DNA of 64,000 nucleotides from Bryobacterales bacterium. Its GTDB lineage: Bacteria; Acidobacteriota; Terriglobia; Bryobacterales; Bryobacteraceae. The notes below the pieces were generated by a model. It did not search any database, was not told the DNA's origin, and saw only the letters and a list, made by a program, of their open reading frames with translations. How positions within the stretch are numbered: the first letter of the stretch is position 1; the number at the start of each line of letters is the position of its first letter. The position numbers and the translations under genes are program-made. Below are positions 15,251 through 23,433 of this stretch, piece after piece. The DNA is taken from positions 1-64,000 of the forward strand of contig JADLDI010000084.1 of NCBI GenBank assembly GCA_020846745.1, read 5' to 3'.

Positions 15251-16531
15251 ATGACGCAGACTGATCCGCCAATGCAACTCACTAGACCGCGGATTGGGCT
15301 CGCGCTATCCGGGGGAGGATTCAGGGCCTCCATCTTCCACCTCGGTGTACTCAAGCGTCTTGCTGAGAGCTCCTGGCTTTCGCAGATCGATATCATCTCC
15401 ACTGTCTCTGGCGGCAGCATCCTTGGCGCATTCTTGGCACTGCGCTGGCACCGCTTGGCCGGACGCGAGCAAGACCCTAACGCATTCGATCAGACGATGG
15501 TCCGACCATTCCTTGACTTCGTCAGCCACAGGAGCTTCACTGCGGATTGGTTCTGTCGCCTGCCGATCATTCCGTTCAAGAAGCTCATCGATTCGAGCTA
15601 CACCCGAACCTCGCTCGCCGGAGAAGTCTTCTCCTCGTCGTTGCTCGAGGAAAAAACCTGCGCCGACTTGCCTGCGCGCCCTTACCTCGTCATGAACGCA
15701 ACCACGCTAATTTCGATGCGAGCCTGGCGTTTCACGCGTGACGGGATGGGCGATTCGCAGATCGGCCACACCTCATGGAATCACAAACCGCTCGCGTTGG
15801 GGCAGTGTGTGGCCGCAAGTGCCGCGTTCCCTCCCGTCTTCCCGCCCATGCGTATTCCGATCGGTGAGCGCGAATTCACCGGTCCGATCTACGGCGGACA
15901 AAGCATCGAGAAACATCCCTATGTCGCCCTGACGGATGGTGGGGTGTACGACAACCTCGGGCTTGAAGTTCTCATCAAGACCACAAAGCTTCCAGGCCTA
16001 CCCGAACCTGTTGCGCCGCCGCAGCTCCTGGTTGTTAGCGACGCCGGCGCCCCGCCACCCAGGCGCTTCCATCGGAGCGGAGTTCCGGGCTGGCAGTCCG
16101 GCCTTTTACTTTATCGAGTCGATGAAATTGCTCGAGAGCAGGTATCGGCTCTCAGACGTAGAGAGTTGATGAGCGCCTTCCTTGACCCGCATTCCAAGAG
16201 GAAGGGACTTCTTGTAATGCTTGGCAGCGATCTCCGGAGGCTCCCGCCAGATGCCAGAGAGACTTACTTGAACCAAGTTGGCAGGACCTGTGACATACCT
16301 GATTGCCTGGTCAGGGGAATCCAAGCAGTCCGCACCCACCTAAATCGGTTCTCGCCAACCGAATGCGAAGCCCTCATGTATCACGCTTACTCCATGACGG
16401 ACGCTTTTCTTTGGGCTCACCGGGCCAACATGCCTGCAGAGTATCGTGTGTCCGACCAAGCGCAACCTTCTTGGCGAATTGAGTTCGAACACGCGCTGGT
16501 GCGGAAATGGGCGCATGCATTACGCACCTGA
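15251..16531 (+). CDS. Patatin-like phospholipase (effector candidate)
   Basis: 426 residues from ATG 15251. The oxyanion loop ALSGGGFRASIFHLG (about 18-32), the nucleophile region STVSGGSILGA (Ser53) and the dyad aspartate in ALTDGGVYDNLGLE (Asp229) are all present. The elbow is TVSGG rather than a strict GxSxG, a variant seen in several bacterial patatins. No signal peptide is found. As the last gene of the operon with E2-E1-JAB, it parallels CapV, the patatin effector that degrades the inner membrane in CBASS. With no cyclase here, its trigger must differ. Confidence 0.85.
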   Translation: MTQTDPPMQLTRPRIGLALSGGGFRASIFHLGVLKRLAESSWLSQIDIISTVSGGSILGAFLALRWHRLAGREQDPNAFDQTMVRPFLDFVSHRSFTADWFCRLPIIPFKKLIDSSYTRTSLAGEVFSSSLLEEKTCADLPARPYLVMNATTLISMRAWRFTRDGMGDSQIGHTSWNHKPLALGQCVAASAAFPPVFPPMRIPIGEREFTGPIYGGQSIEKHPYVALTDGGVYDNLGLEVLIKTTKLPGLPEPVAPPQLLVVSDAGAPPPRRFHRSGVPGWQSGLLLYRVDEIAREQVSALRRRELMSAFLDPHSKRKGLLVMLGSDLRRLPPDARETYLNQVGRTCDIPDCLVRGIQAVRTHLNRFSPTECEALMYHAYSMTDAFLWAHRANMPAEYRVSDQAQPSWRIEFEHALVRKWAHALRT

Positions 16532-16570
16532 TCGCAGGCCCCATAGTCCTTCTGAGCCGGTTCGGATCAC

Positions 16571-16762
16571 TCAAAGCATCTCTGTATTGACAACGCACCG
16601 GGCAGGAAGCACGGTCGCCGCAGTCGCGGTCAGTGTCGTCCGCAGCCTCTCCAGCTTCGCTGCCAGTTGCTGGTCCTCTTCCGCCGTCCAGTCCGGCGGC
16701 ACGGTGATGGTGATTCGGATCTCCGCCGCCCATTTCCGCCCCGTCTGATCTTGTTCCGGCAT
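16571..16762 (-). CDS. Small hypothetical protein divergent from an XRE regulator
   Basis: 63 residues from ATG 16762 (three more if 16771 is used). The core (KWAAEIRITITVPPDWTAEE, then DQQLAAKLERLRTTL) predicts a strand followed by a helix, with no known domain. Its start abuts the GGTATCC operator cluster shared with the XRE gene. The balanced composition and operator position make it a plausible small transfer-control protein, but it is unproven. Confidence 0.45.
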   Translation of the reverse strand: MPEQDQTGRKWAAEIRITITVPPDWTAEEDQQLAAKLERLRTTLTATAATVLPARCVVNTEML

Positions 16763-16827
16763 GGTATCCAACGGTATCCGATTTTGGGATACCGCGCAAG
16801 CCCTCCATATCCTGTTTCAGGATATGG
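16763..16827. promoter_or_regulatory. Operator cluster for the XRE regulator
   Basis: Three elements occur in 65 bp: a half-site GGTATCC (16763-16769), an inverted repeat CGGTATCC-N7-GGATACCG (16772-16794) and a perfect palindrome CCATATCCTG-TTT-CAGGATATGG (16805-16827). All share the core TATCC. The last one contains the likely ATG (16824) of the XRE gene. Such stacking between divergent small genes is typical of phage- and ICE-type repressor control. Confidence 0.65.
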
Positions 16828-17084
16828 TCAACAGAGCTACGGCCGCGCGCCAGAGACGCCGTAAGCTCCTGCTGTCGCTGCTCAAGGAGATCCGCCTCAC
16901 CGCCGGCTTCACCCAGGTCCAGTTGGCCGAATCCCTGGGCGTCCCGCAATCCTTCATCAGCAAGTACGAGTCTGGGGAGCGCCGTCTTGACCTTCTCGAA
17001 TTGCAGCTCGTGTGCCGCGCTCTCGATATTCCGCTCGTGACTCTGGTCCAGCGCTTCGAGGACGGCGTCAAAGCCATCCGCTAA
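16824..17084 (+). CDS. XRE-family repressor, probable transfer regulator
   Basis: 86 residues from ATG 16824; the frame opens at 16761, but residues before MVNRATAARQ come from operator DNA. The HTH (LTAGFTQVQLAESLGVPQSF, then ISKYESGERRLD) is clear and followed by a short helix (LVCRALDIPLVTLVQRFEDG). No good ribosome site precedes either start. Sitting at the head of the transfer region, with palindromic operators over its own start, it is likely autoregulated and may hold the conjugation genes silent. Confidence 0.8.
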   Translation: MVNRATAARQRRRKLLLSLLKEIRLTAGFTQVQLAESLGVPQSFISKYESGERRLDLLELQLVCRALDIPLVTLVQRFEDGVKAIR

Positions 17085-17249
17085 CCGCTCCTCCCGCCTC
17101 TCCCCTTCTTATCGCGTGGGTGCTCGCCGTCAAGGCTCCGCTGGCGCCGGGTCCCTTCCCGGCCTTGACCGCTCCGCGCCCGCGCGCCCATTTGGCTCCG
17201 CCAGAGCGGGAGTCGCTCGACCGACTCTCGCCGGGAAAGGAGCCTTCTC
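17085..17249. other. GC-rich structured spacer before the sigma factor gene
   Basis: 165 bp without a gene. A nested inverted repeat, GTCAAGGC (17129-17136) with GCCTTGAC (17162-17169) enclosing CCGGG/CCCGG, could form a hairpin. There is no T tract, so it is not a standard terminator; it may be a 5' leader structure. Confidence 0.4.
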
Positions 17250-17717
17250 ATGCCCGTCCACACCTCTCTCTCGAAACCAGAGCGTGACCGTCTCATTCTG
17301 TCCCATCTGCCGCAGGTGCGGCTGGTGGCCTCACAGGTCCACTCGAAATGTCCCCGGCAAGTCGAGATCGAAGACCTCGTCTCGACCGGTGTCATCGGCC
17401 TCATACAGGCGATCGACCGGTACGATCCGAGCCGTGGCTTGTTGCTCAAGACGCTCGCCGACTACCGCATCCGGGGAGCGATGCTCGACTACCTGCGTCA
17501 GCTCGATCCTCTGCCGCGATCCGTCCGCCGGTTCGTCAAGCAGCGTGAGGAAGCCGAACTTCGGTTGACACATCACTTCGGCCGGAAGCCGGAGGAGTCC
17601 GAACTCGCGCAGGAACTCGGCCTCTCGATCACGCGCATGCGCAAGCTCGAATGCGTCGCCCGCGCCGGCCATGTCCGAAGCCTGGAGGAAGCCGATGCCA
17701 GGCGGCTGGTCGCCTGA
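17250..17717 (+). CDS. Short sigma-70 family factor (FliA/SigB-like) lacking region 4
   Basis: 155 residues from ATG 17250, with AAAGGAG about ten bases upstream. Region 2 is clear: LVASQVHSKCPRQVEIEDLV, STGVIGLIQAIDRYDPSRG, FKTLADYRI-type LLKTLADYRIRGAMLDYLR. It runs into region 3 (FGRKPEESELAQELGLS, ITRMRKLE). FliA-type factors are about 240 residues and end in region 4, which binds the -35; this one stops before it with no sign of a frameshift in the remaining DNA. It could direct -10-only or activator-aided transcription of transfer genes, or act as a decoy. Confidence 0.82.
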   Translation: MPVHTSLSKPERDRLILSHLPQVRLVASQVHSKCPRQVEIEDLVSTGVIGLIQAIDRYDPSRGLLLKTLADYRIRGAMLDYLRQLDPLPRSVRRFVKQREEAELRLTHHFGRKPEESELAQELGLSITRMRKLECVARAGHVRSLEEADARRLVA

Positions 17718-18075
17718 AGGTCCAATTCATCTCCGCTCGTTGGGCGGAGAGCCGATGACCGTCTTGAAGGCGGTTGGCCGGTTCTTCGCCCTTCGCCAGG
17801 ATCATTCGTGGAGGTGCTCGATTCCGACGGCGGTTCTGTTCCTGTTCTGCCCCGTGCTCTCGGGCACTGCTTCGCTTGACGGCCTGAGGGCCTAGCCGCG
17901 CCCGGCGGCGCTGCGGGCTTCTGCTTGCGCGTGCCGCGCCCCGTTCCGGGTTTCGGCTCCCCCGCCATCGCGAGCGACCGGCTGGCGCCTTGGCGGTCCC
18001 CCCGAAAAAGCAGCCCTTGACCTTGGGAGCGGCTCCGCTCGCTTTTGGGTGCCCCGAGAGACATCGGGAGCAGAA
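17718..18075. other. 358-bp structured leader between sigma factor and ssb
   Basis: No convincing gene is seen; a 74-codon frame at 17671-17895 looks random. The stretch is GC-rich and full of short inverted repeats: TCCGC/GCGGA, GACCG/CGGTC, GAGCGG/CCGCTC, and CCCGA/TCGGG just before the ssb ribosome site. Most likely it is an untranslated leader with the promoter for the ssb-ardC genes. Confidence 0.4.
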
Positions 18076-18474
18076 ATGGAGAACCGCATCATGTATCAGA
18101 ATCGAGCCACCCTCATCGGATTCCTCGGCAAGGACGCCGAAGTGAAGTCCACCCGCAACAACACGTCGTTCACCGTTCTGTCGCTCGCCACCAAGCGGAG
18201 CTGGAAGGACCGCGAGTCCGGCGAGTACAGGTCACAAACCACCTGGCACCGCTGCATCGTGTTCGGCAAGTTGGGCGACTACGCGGCGACGCTCACCAAG
18301 GGCGCGCACGTGCAGATCGAGGGCGAGATCCGCACCCGCGAGTACACCGAGAAGGCCTCCGGCAAGAAGGCGGTCGAGGTGAAGAAGTCGATCACCGAAG
18401 TCCGCGTGGTTTCCATCACCAAGCTCGACCGTCCGGTGAAGTCGGAGACGCCGGCAGAGGGGGCCGCCGCGTAA
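18076..18474 (+). CDS. ssb: Single-stranded DNA-binding protein
   Basis: 132 residues from ATG 18076, chosen for GGGAG seven bases upstream; MYQNRATLIG at 18091 is the alternative. It is an OB-fold with the SSB hallmarks (NRATLIGFLGKDAEVKST, TWHRCIVFGKLG, TKGAHVQIEGEIRTREY). The tail after the OB-fold is short and lacks the acidic DDDIPF-type tip of chromosomal SSB. Element-borne SSB protects transferred single strands; it is followed by ardC, a common pairing. Confidence 0.92.
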   Translation: MENRIMYQNRATLIGFLGKDAEVKSTRNNTSFTVLSLATKRSWKDRESGEYRSQTTWHRCIVFGKLGDYAATLTKGAHVQIEGEIRTREYTEKASGKKAVEVKKSITEVRVVSITKLDRPVKSETPAEGAAA

Positions 18475-18509
18475 GCGGCCCTCTCTCAGGAAGCCATAGG
18501 AGGCGAGCC

Positions 18510-19334
18510 ATGAATACCGAACAAGCCAAACAACTCAGCGAATCGGCGCTCGATCGCCTGATGGAAGCCCTGGATCACGGCCAGAGCGAGGCCTTGAGAC
18601 TCTACCTCGCCGTGATGGCGAAGTTTCATCGCTACTCGTGGGGCAACATCCTGCTCATCTACGCGCAGCGGCCGGATTCCACGCATGTGGCCGGTTTTCA
18701 CTCCTGGCTCCGGATGCGGCGCTACGTCAGGAAGGGCGAGAAAGGCATCGTCATCCTGGCGCCCATGGTCGGCCGCAAGAAGACCGAGGACCCGGAACTG
18801 TCCGAGGACAAGCAGACCCGCGTCTTTGGCTTTCGGGCGGCGCACGTGTTTGACGTGAGCCAGACCGAGGGTGAACCGCTGCCGGAGTTCGCCCGAGTGC
18901 AGGGTGACCCGGCTGGGTACACGGAGCGAATGAAGTCGTTTGTCGAATCCCAGGGGATCGCGCTCGAATACGACGACCGCATCCGGCCGGCGCGCGGGAC
19001 GTCTGCGGGTGGCAAGATCACGTTGCTGCCCGGGATGGACGCCGCCGAGGAATTCTCGGTTCTCGTCCATGAAACCGCGCATGAACTGCTTCATCGCGGC
19101 GACCGCCGCAAGGAAACAACTCACAAAGTCCGCGAGACCGAAGCGGAAGCCGTGGCCTTCGTGGTTTCGAGCGCCATCGGGCTCGACACGAGTACGTCGA
19201 GCTCGGACTACATCCAGTTGCACTCCGGCGATAAGGCGACTCTCGCCGAATCGCTTGCATACGTGCAGCAGGTGGCCGCGGAGATCCTCAAGGCCGTGAT
19301 GCCCGGGGATCCGGCGGCGCAACTCGCCGCGTAG
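18510..19334 (+). CDS. ardC: ArdC-like antirestriction protein
   Basis: 274 residues from ATG 18510, with AGGAGG eight bases upstream; a longer open frame from 18045 runs over ssb in another frame and is not used. The N-terminal ssDNA-binding domain shows KFHRYSWGNILLIYAQRPDS and VRKGEKGIVILAP. The C-terminal metallopeptidase-like domain carries HETAHELLH and the following glutamate (ETEAEAVAFVV). ArdC proteins protect incoming single-stranded DNA and inhibit restriction enzymes in the new host. A terminator follows at 19342. Confidence 0.93.
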   Translation: MNTEQAKQLSESALDRLMEALDHGQSEALRLYLAVMAKFHRYSWGNILLIYAQRPDSTHVAGFHSWLRMRRYVRKGEKGIVILAPMVGRKKTEDPELSEDKQTRVFGFRAAHVFDVSQTEGEPLPEFARVQGDPAGYTERMKSFVESQGIALEYDDRIRPARGTSAGGKITLLPGMDAAEEFSVLVHETAHELLHRGDRRKETTHKVRETEAEAVAFVVSSAIGLDTSTSSSDYIQLHSGDKATLAESLAYVQQVAAEILKAVMPGDPAAQLAA

Positions 19335-19341
19335 TTGTTGG

Positions 19342-19373
19342 GGCGGTCCGCCCACCGTGTGGGCCGCCTTTTT
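19342..19373 (+). terminator. Rho-independent terminator after ardC
   Basis: An imperfect stem of about 10 bp starting GGCGG and closing CCGCC is followed at once by five T residues (19369-19373), eight bases after the ardC stop. It should separate ssb-ardC from the secretion-system operon. Confidence 0.75.
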
Positions 19374-19519
19374 CATGGCGGGCGAGCATCAATCGAATCC
19401 CACAAAGCATTGGACCCATTGGCGCGTTCGCCCTTACGCTCTTCTTCAAGCCGGTCGCATCCAAACGCCACGGCGATTCCCGATGCGAAACCGGCCCACC
19501 ACGAAGGAGGCAAACAGCC

Positions 19520-19858
19520 ATGCATCTCACCCTCTCACACGCAACGATCGGCGACCGGATCGGACGCCGTCCACATTGGGGTCGGCTCCGGCTTCGCACG
19601 CTGGGAACGCTTCTGGCGATTCTGGCGGCCACGGCGCCGGCTTTCGGACAGGCGTCGCCCTGGGAGACAGCGGTGGACGTGCTGCGCGCCTCCTTCACGG
19701 GACCCATCGCCCGCGGCTTGAGCCTCGTGGCGATTGTCGTGGGCGGGCTGATGTTCGCCTTCGGGGAGGGCCAATCGAAACGGGCGCTCGCGGGCATCAT
19801 CTTCGGCGTCGGAATGGCCATCGGCGCCGTCAACTTCATGGCCTGGCTGTTCCCGTAA
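19520..19858 (+). CDS. virB2: VirB2/TrbC-like pilin
   Basis: 112 residues from ATG 19520, with AAGGAGG about ten bases upstream. A long signal region ends near AFGQASPW (about residue 45), then two hydrophobic helices (GLSLVAIVVGGLMFAFGEG and LAGIIFGVGMAIGAVNFMAW) separated by a short basic loop. This is the topology of VirB2/TrbC conjugative pilins. First gene of the secretion operon, followed by virB3 and virB4 as usual. Confidence 0.85.
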   Translation: MHLTLSHATIGDRIGRRPHWGRLRLRTLGTLLAILAATAPAFGQASPWETAVDVLRASFTGPIARGLSLVAIVVGGLMFAFGEGQSKRALAGIIFGVGMAIGAVNFMAWLFP

Positions 19859-19896
19859 TCGCAAAGGTCTCTCTCATCAGATGGGAGCAATGAGCT

Positions 19897-20220
19897 ATGA
19901 CAAATGAGCCGCAGTTCCGGCCGGTGTACAAGTCGCTCAACAAGCCCCTGACCATCTGGGGCGTGGAGCGGCGGCTCTTTTTCCTGGCGGTCATCATGGG
20001 CGGCGCAACATTCAACTTCTTCGCGAGCCTACTCAGCGGAGTCGTAATGTTCGCCGCCCTGTGGGTCTTCGGCCGGTGGGCGACCGGAACCGATCCGCAG
20101 GTGCTGCGGATCGTTCTCAATTCTTCACGCTTCCGGGCACAGTACGACCCAACCCGGTGGCAGCCATGGACGGTGGTGATTGGGAGGAGGCGCCATGGTG
20201 CCAGTCAGCCGGATCGTTAA
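19897..20220 (+). CDS. virB3: VirB3/TrbD-like inner-membrane protein
   Basis: 107 residues. A short N-terminus (PQFRPVYKSLNKPLTIWGVE) typical of VirB3/TrbD is followed by two adjacent membrane helices (RLFFLAVIMGGATFNFFASL, then SGVVMFAALWVF) and a cytoplasmic tail. Its 3' end overlaps the virB4 start by 26 bases. It assembles with VirB4 in the inner-membrane complex. Confidence 0.88.
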   Translation: MTNEPQFRPVYKSLNKPLTIWGVERRLFFLAVIMGGATFNFFASLLSGVVMFAALWVFGRWATGTDPQVLRIVLNSSRFRAQYDPTRWQPWTVVIGRRRHGASQPDR

Positions 20221-22627
20221 GGAGTACCGCGAGGCGGGGGCGATGAACACCCTCATCGGTCTGTGCGGCTTCGTCGATGAGCACTGTTTTCTGACCAAGG
20301 GTGGCGACCTGGGCGTGGTCTTTCGGGTCGGGGGTGTGGACGGAGAGTGCCTCGACCATGCGCAACTTGACCAAGTCGCCCGGCGCTTCGAGGCGGCCGC
20401 GCGCATTCTCAACGAGAGCTTCAGGGTTTACCAGTACATGTTGAAACAAGACGGCGCAGCCCTTCCCCACCGGACGTACGACAATCCGATCGTCGAGCAA
20501 GCCATCCGCAACAGGATCAGCTTTCTCGCCGGCAAGCGCGACCAGCTCTATTCGCTCGACATCTACTTGGTGCTCCTGTACGAGAAGTGGCATAAGACCA
20601 GCGGCCATCTGGAACACCTGCAGGGGCTTTTGCGCCGGCCCCGAGCCACACTCGCGGAAATACTGTCGGCGAAGGCTCGCACGACCCTTCTTGCGGATGA
20701 GATCGACAAAGCCCGCGAAATCCTACTCAACAAGGCCCGCAGCTTCCAGGTCCAACTTGCGGACACGCTCGGCACCGAGATGCTCGACAGGCAGGCCGCA
20801 TTCCAGTTCTTCCGACGGCTGCTCAACTACTCGCCGGCCAAGCAGAATGCCTCGCTCAAGTACACGGAACATCTCGACTATTTCGCCTGCGACTCGACGC
20901 TGGAATGTCATCGCGACCACCTGAGGCTGGATGACTACTTCATGGAAGTGCTGACCCTCAAAGAGCCCCCGGCGCAGACATTTGCCCGCCTGTTGAAGGA
21001 CCTGGAGGCTCTTCCTTCCAGCTTTGTCATCGCCAGCGAATGGAAGCGCGAGTCCAACCTCGACGTGCGCAAGGAGATCAACTCCAAACGCCGCCACTTC
21101 CACAACTCCAAGGCATCTCTCACAAACTACATCGGAAACCAACAGCCCAACGCGCAGGAGATGTTGATCGACGACGGCGCTTCGGCGGTCGTAACCGACC
21201 TCGGTGGCTGCCTCAAGGAGCTGGAAGTCAACGGCGCCTATTTCGGACAGTTCACGCTGACGGTGATTCTGTATGACCTGGACCGCAGCAGACTGCGGCG
21301 ATCCGTGGCGGAGTGCTTCAAGATCCTCAGCACCCATGACGCCGTGCTTGTGGAGGAACGCTACAATCTCTTAAACGCGTTCCTGGCCGTCATTCCCGGC
21401 AATCGCGCCTACAACCTGCGCCCGCTCTGGCTGCTCAATACGAACTACGCCGACCTGTCGTTCTTGTTCAGCTTGCGCACGGGAGAGCGGGAAAACTCCC
21501 ATCTCGGCCAAGAGTACCTCGCGATCCTCGAGAGCAACTCCGCGACACCCTATTTCCTGAACCTCCACTACCAGGATGTCGCCCACACCATGATCCTGGG
21601 GGCGACCGGTTCCGGCAAGAGCTTCTTCCTCAACTTTCTGCTGACAAACCTCCAGAAATACGCGCCGCTCACCTACATCTTTGACCTGGGCGGATCGTAT
21701 GAGAGCCTCACGCGCCTGTTCGGGGGCAGCTACCTGCCAGTCGGCATTGAACACCGCGCCTTCACCATCAACCCGTTCCGGCTGGAGCCCACCCGGGAAA
21801 ATCTGCACTTCCTGTATTCGTTCGTGCGCGTCCTGATCGAATCAGCCGGCTACCAACTCTCCAGCCAAGATGAGCGCGACCTCTACGATCAGATTGAGAA
21901 TGTCTACGCGGTAGACCCTGCACAGCGGCGCCTGTTCACGCTGGCCAACATCCTCAGCCGCAATCTCGCACAACAGCTTCAGAAGTGGGTGCAGGGCGGC
22001 CAGTACGGGGCTCTGTTCGACAACGCCGAGGATAACCTGACGTTTTCGCGATTCCAGGCCTTCGACTTCGAGGGCATGGACAAATACCCGCAGGTGCTCG
22101 AACCCCTGCTTTTCTATATCCTCCATCGCGCCAACGCCTCGATCTGCTCTCCGGAGCTGGCGGTCACCTTCAAGGCATTCGTCATGGACGAGGCCTGGCG
22201 GTTCCTCAAGAACGACACGATCCGGCGCTACATCACCGAGGCGGTGAAGACGTGGCGGAAACGAAACGCCGCCATGATCCTCGCCACGCAGTCCAGTGAC
22301 GACCTGGACCGCTCCGAAATGCTCGGCGTGATCGTCGAGAGCTGCCCCACGAAGCTGTTTCTCGCCAACCCGGGCATGGACCGGGAGGCCTATCGCCGGA
22401 CATTTCATCTGAACGAAACCGAGACGGAGTTGATCGCCCGTCTGGTTCCCAAGCAGCAGATTCTGCTCAAGCGGCCAGATTACAGCAAGGTCCTCAACCT
22501 CAACGTGGATCCCGCCGGCTACTGGCTGTACACCTCCAACCCATTCGAAAACCAGCGGCGGCGCGAAGCCTTCGAGAAGCACGGCTTCGCCCGCGGGCTC
22601 GAAATCCTCACCGGGAGTGCCTCATGA
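20195..22627 (+). CDS. virB4: VirB4/TrbE secretion ATPase
   Basis: 810 residues from ATG 20195, with GGGAGGAGG seven bases upstream; 20180 is a longer but poorer start. N-terminal CagE/TrbE domain, then a P-loop ATPase with Walker A GATGSGKS (about residue 469), Walker B region FKAFVMDEAWRFL and the sensor MILATQSSDDL. VirB4 powers pilus assembly and substrate transfer at the inner membrane. Its stop overlaps the virB9 start (ATGA). Length and motifs are normal, so it looks functional. Confidence 0.95.
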   Translation: MVPVSRIVKEYREAGAMNTLIGLCGFVDEHCFLTKGGDLGVVFRVGGVDGECLDHAQLDQVARRFEAAARILNESFRVYQYMLKQDGAALPHRTYDNPIVEQAIRNRISFLAGKRDQLYSLDIYLVLLYEKWHKTSGHLEHLQGLLRRPRATLAEILSAKARTTLLADEIDKAREILLNKARSFQVQLADTLGTEMLDRQAAFQFFRRLLNYSPAKQNASLKYTEHLDYFACDSTLECHRDHLRLDDYFMEVLTLKEPPAQTFARLLKDLEALPSSFVIASEWKRESNLDVRKEINSKRRHFHNSKASLTNYIGNQQPNAQEMLIDDGASAVVTDLGGCLKELEVNGAYFGQFTLTVILYDLDRSRLRRSVAECFKILSTHDAVLVEERYNLLNAFLAVIPGNRAYNLRPLWLLNTNYADLSFLFSLRTGERENSHLGQEYLAILESNSATPYFLNLHYQDVAHTMILGATGSGKSFFLNFLLTNLQKYAPLTYIFDLGGSYESLTRLFGGSYLPVGIEHRAFTINPFRLEPTRENLHFLYSFVRVLIESAGYQLSSQDERDLYDQIENVYAVDPAQRRLFTLANILSRNLAQQLQKWVQGGQYGALFDNAEDNLTFSRFQAFDFEGMDKYPQVLEPLLFYILHRANASICSPELAVTFKAFVMDEAWRFLKNDTIRRYITEAVKTWRKRNAAMILATQSSDDLDRSEMLGVIVESCPTKLFLANPGMDREAYRRTFHLNETETELIARLVPKQQILLKRPDYSKVLNLNVDPAGYWLYTSNPFENQRRREAFEKHGFARGLEILTGSAS

Positions 22628-23415
22628 ACCGAAGACGCGTCTTTCTCTGCCTGACTTTCTGTACCTTGTTGCCCGCCGCCGATCCGCCTGCCGCCAAGGT
22701 GGTCCAGTACGGCGAGCGGGACATCGTGCCAGTCAACGCCAAGATCCGGTACACCACGCTGCTGGTGCTGCCCAAACAGGAGCAGATTCTCGACTTCACC
22801 TGCGGCGACAAGGAGTTCTGGATCGTCAACGGCAGCCAAAACTTCGCCTACTTGAAGCCCGCCAAGCCGGGCTCGCGCACAAACCTCAACTTGATCACGG
22901 CCAGCGGCAACATCTACTCCTTCGTGGTGACCGAGGTGTCGGATACTGCCGGCACCGAGCCCGACCTGAAAGTCTTCGTCGAACCCAAGGAGCCGTCCAT
23001 GATCGGCGCTCTCCAAGCCAATCCCCGTTTCGTCCCCGCCGAGCAGCTCGAGGACTTCCGCCAGCAGGTGGAGATTGCCAAGGCGGAGACCCGCCAGGCC
23101 AAGGAGGCCGCCCAGGCGGCGATTGAGGCGGAGGCGAATGAGTTTCGCTCCGGCTATCCCGGAGCGCTCAAGTTTCCCTATCGCTTTGAGGCGGGGAAAC
23201 CTCCGTTCGACGTGAAGGCCATCTTCCATGACGGCAAGTTCACCTACATTCAGGCGCAGCCGCAGGAAACGCCGGCGCTTTACGAGCTGAAAGACGGCAA
23301 GCCCAACCTGATCCAGTTCCAGTTCAAGAATGGGTCCTACGTCGTTGCCAAGGTGCTCGCCAGTGGCTACCTCACCATCGGCAAGCAAAAGCTTTCGTTT
23401 TTGCGCGTGGACTGA
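22624..23415 (+). CDS. virB9: VirB9/TrbG outer-membrane core protein
   Basis: 263 residues with an N-terminal signal (MNRRRVFLCLTFCTLLPAAD). A VirB9-type start (VVQYGERDIVPVNAKIRYTT) is followed by a charged helical linker (about 135-175). The C-terminal beta domain follows (LKFPYRFEAGKPPFDVKAIF, then TYIQAQPQETPALYEL). With VirB10 and a VirB7-like partner it forms the core channel across the periplasm and outer membrane. No lipoprotein VirB7 is evident nearby. Confidence 0.9.
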   Translation: MNRRRVFLCLTFCTLLPAADPPAAKVVQYGERDIVPVNAKIRYTTLLVLPKQEQILDFTCGDKEFWIVNGSQNFAYLKPAKPGSRTNLNLITASGNIYSFVVTEVSDTAGTEPDLKVFVEPKEPSMIGALQANPRFVPAEQLEDFRQQVEIAKAETRQAKEAAQAAIEAEANEFRSGYPGALKFPYRFEAGKPPFDVKAIFHDGKFTYIQAQPQETPALYELKDGKPNLIQFQFKNGSYVVAKVLASGYLTIGKQKLSFLRVD

Positions 23416-23433
23416 CAGCACAGGAGAAGAGCC

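Noticed and set aside
17671..17895. 74-codon ORF after the sigma factor
   Set aside because: Overlaps the sigma gene end, no domain, GC-driven frame.
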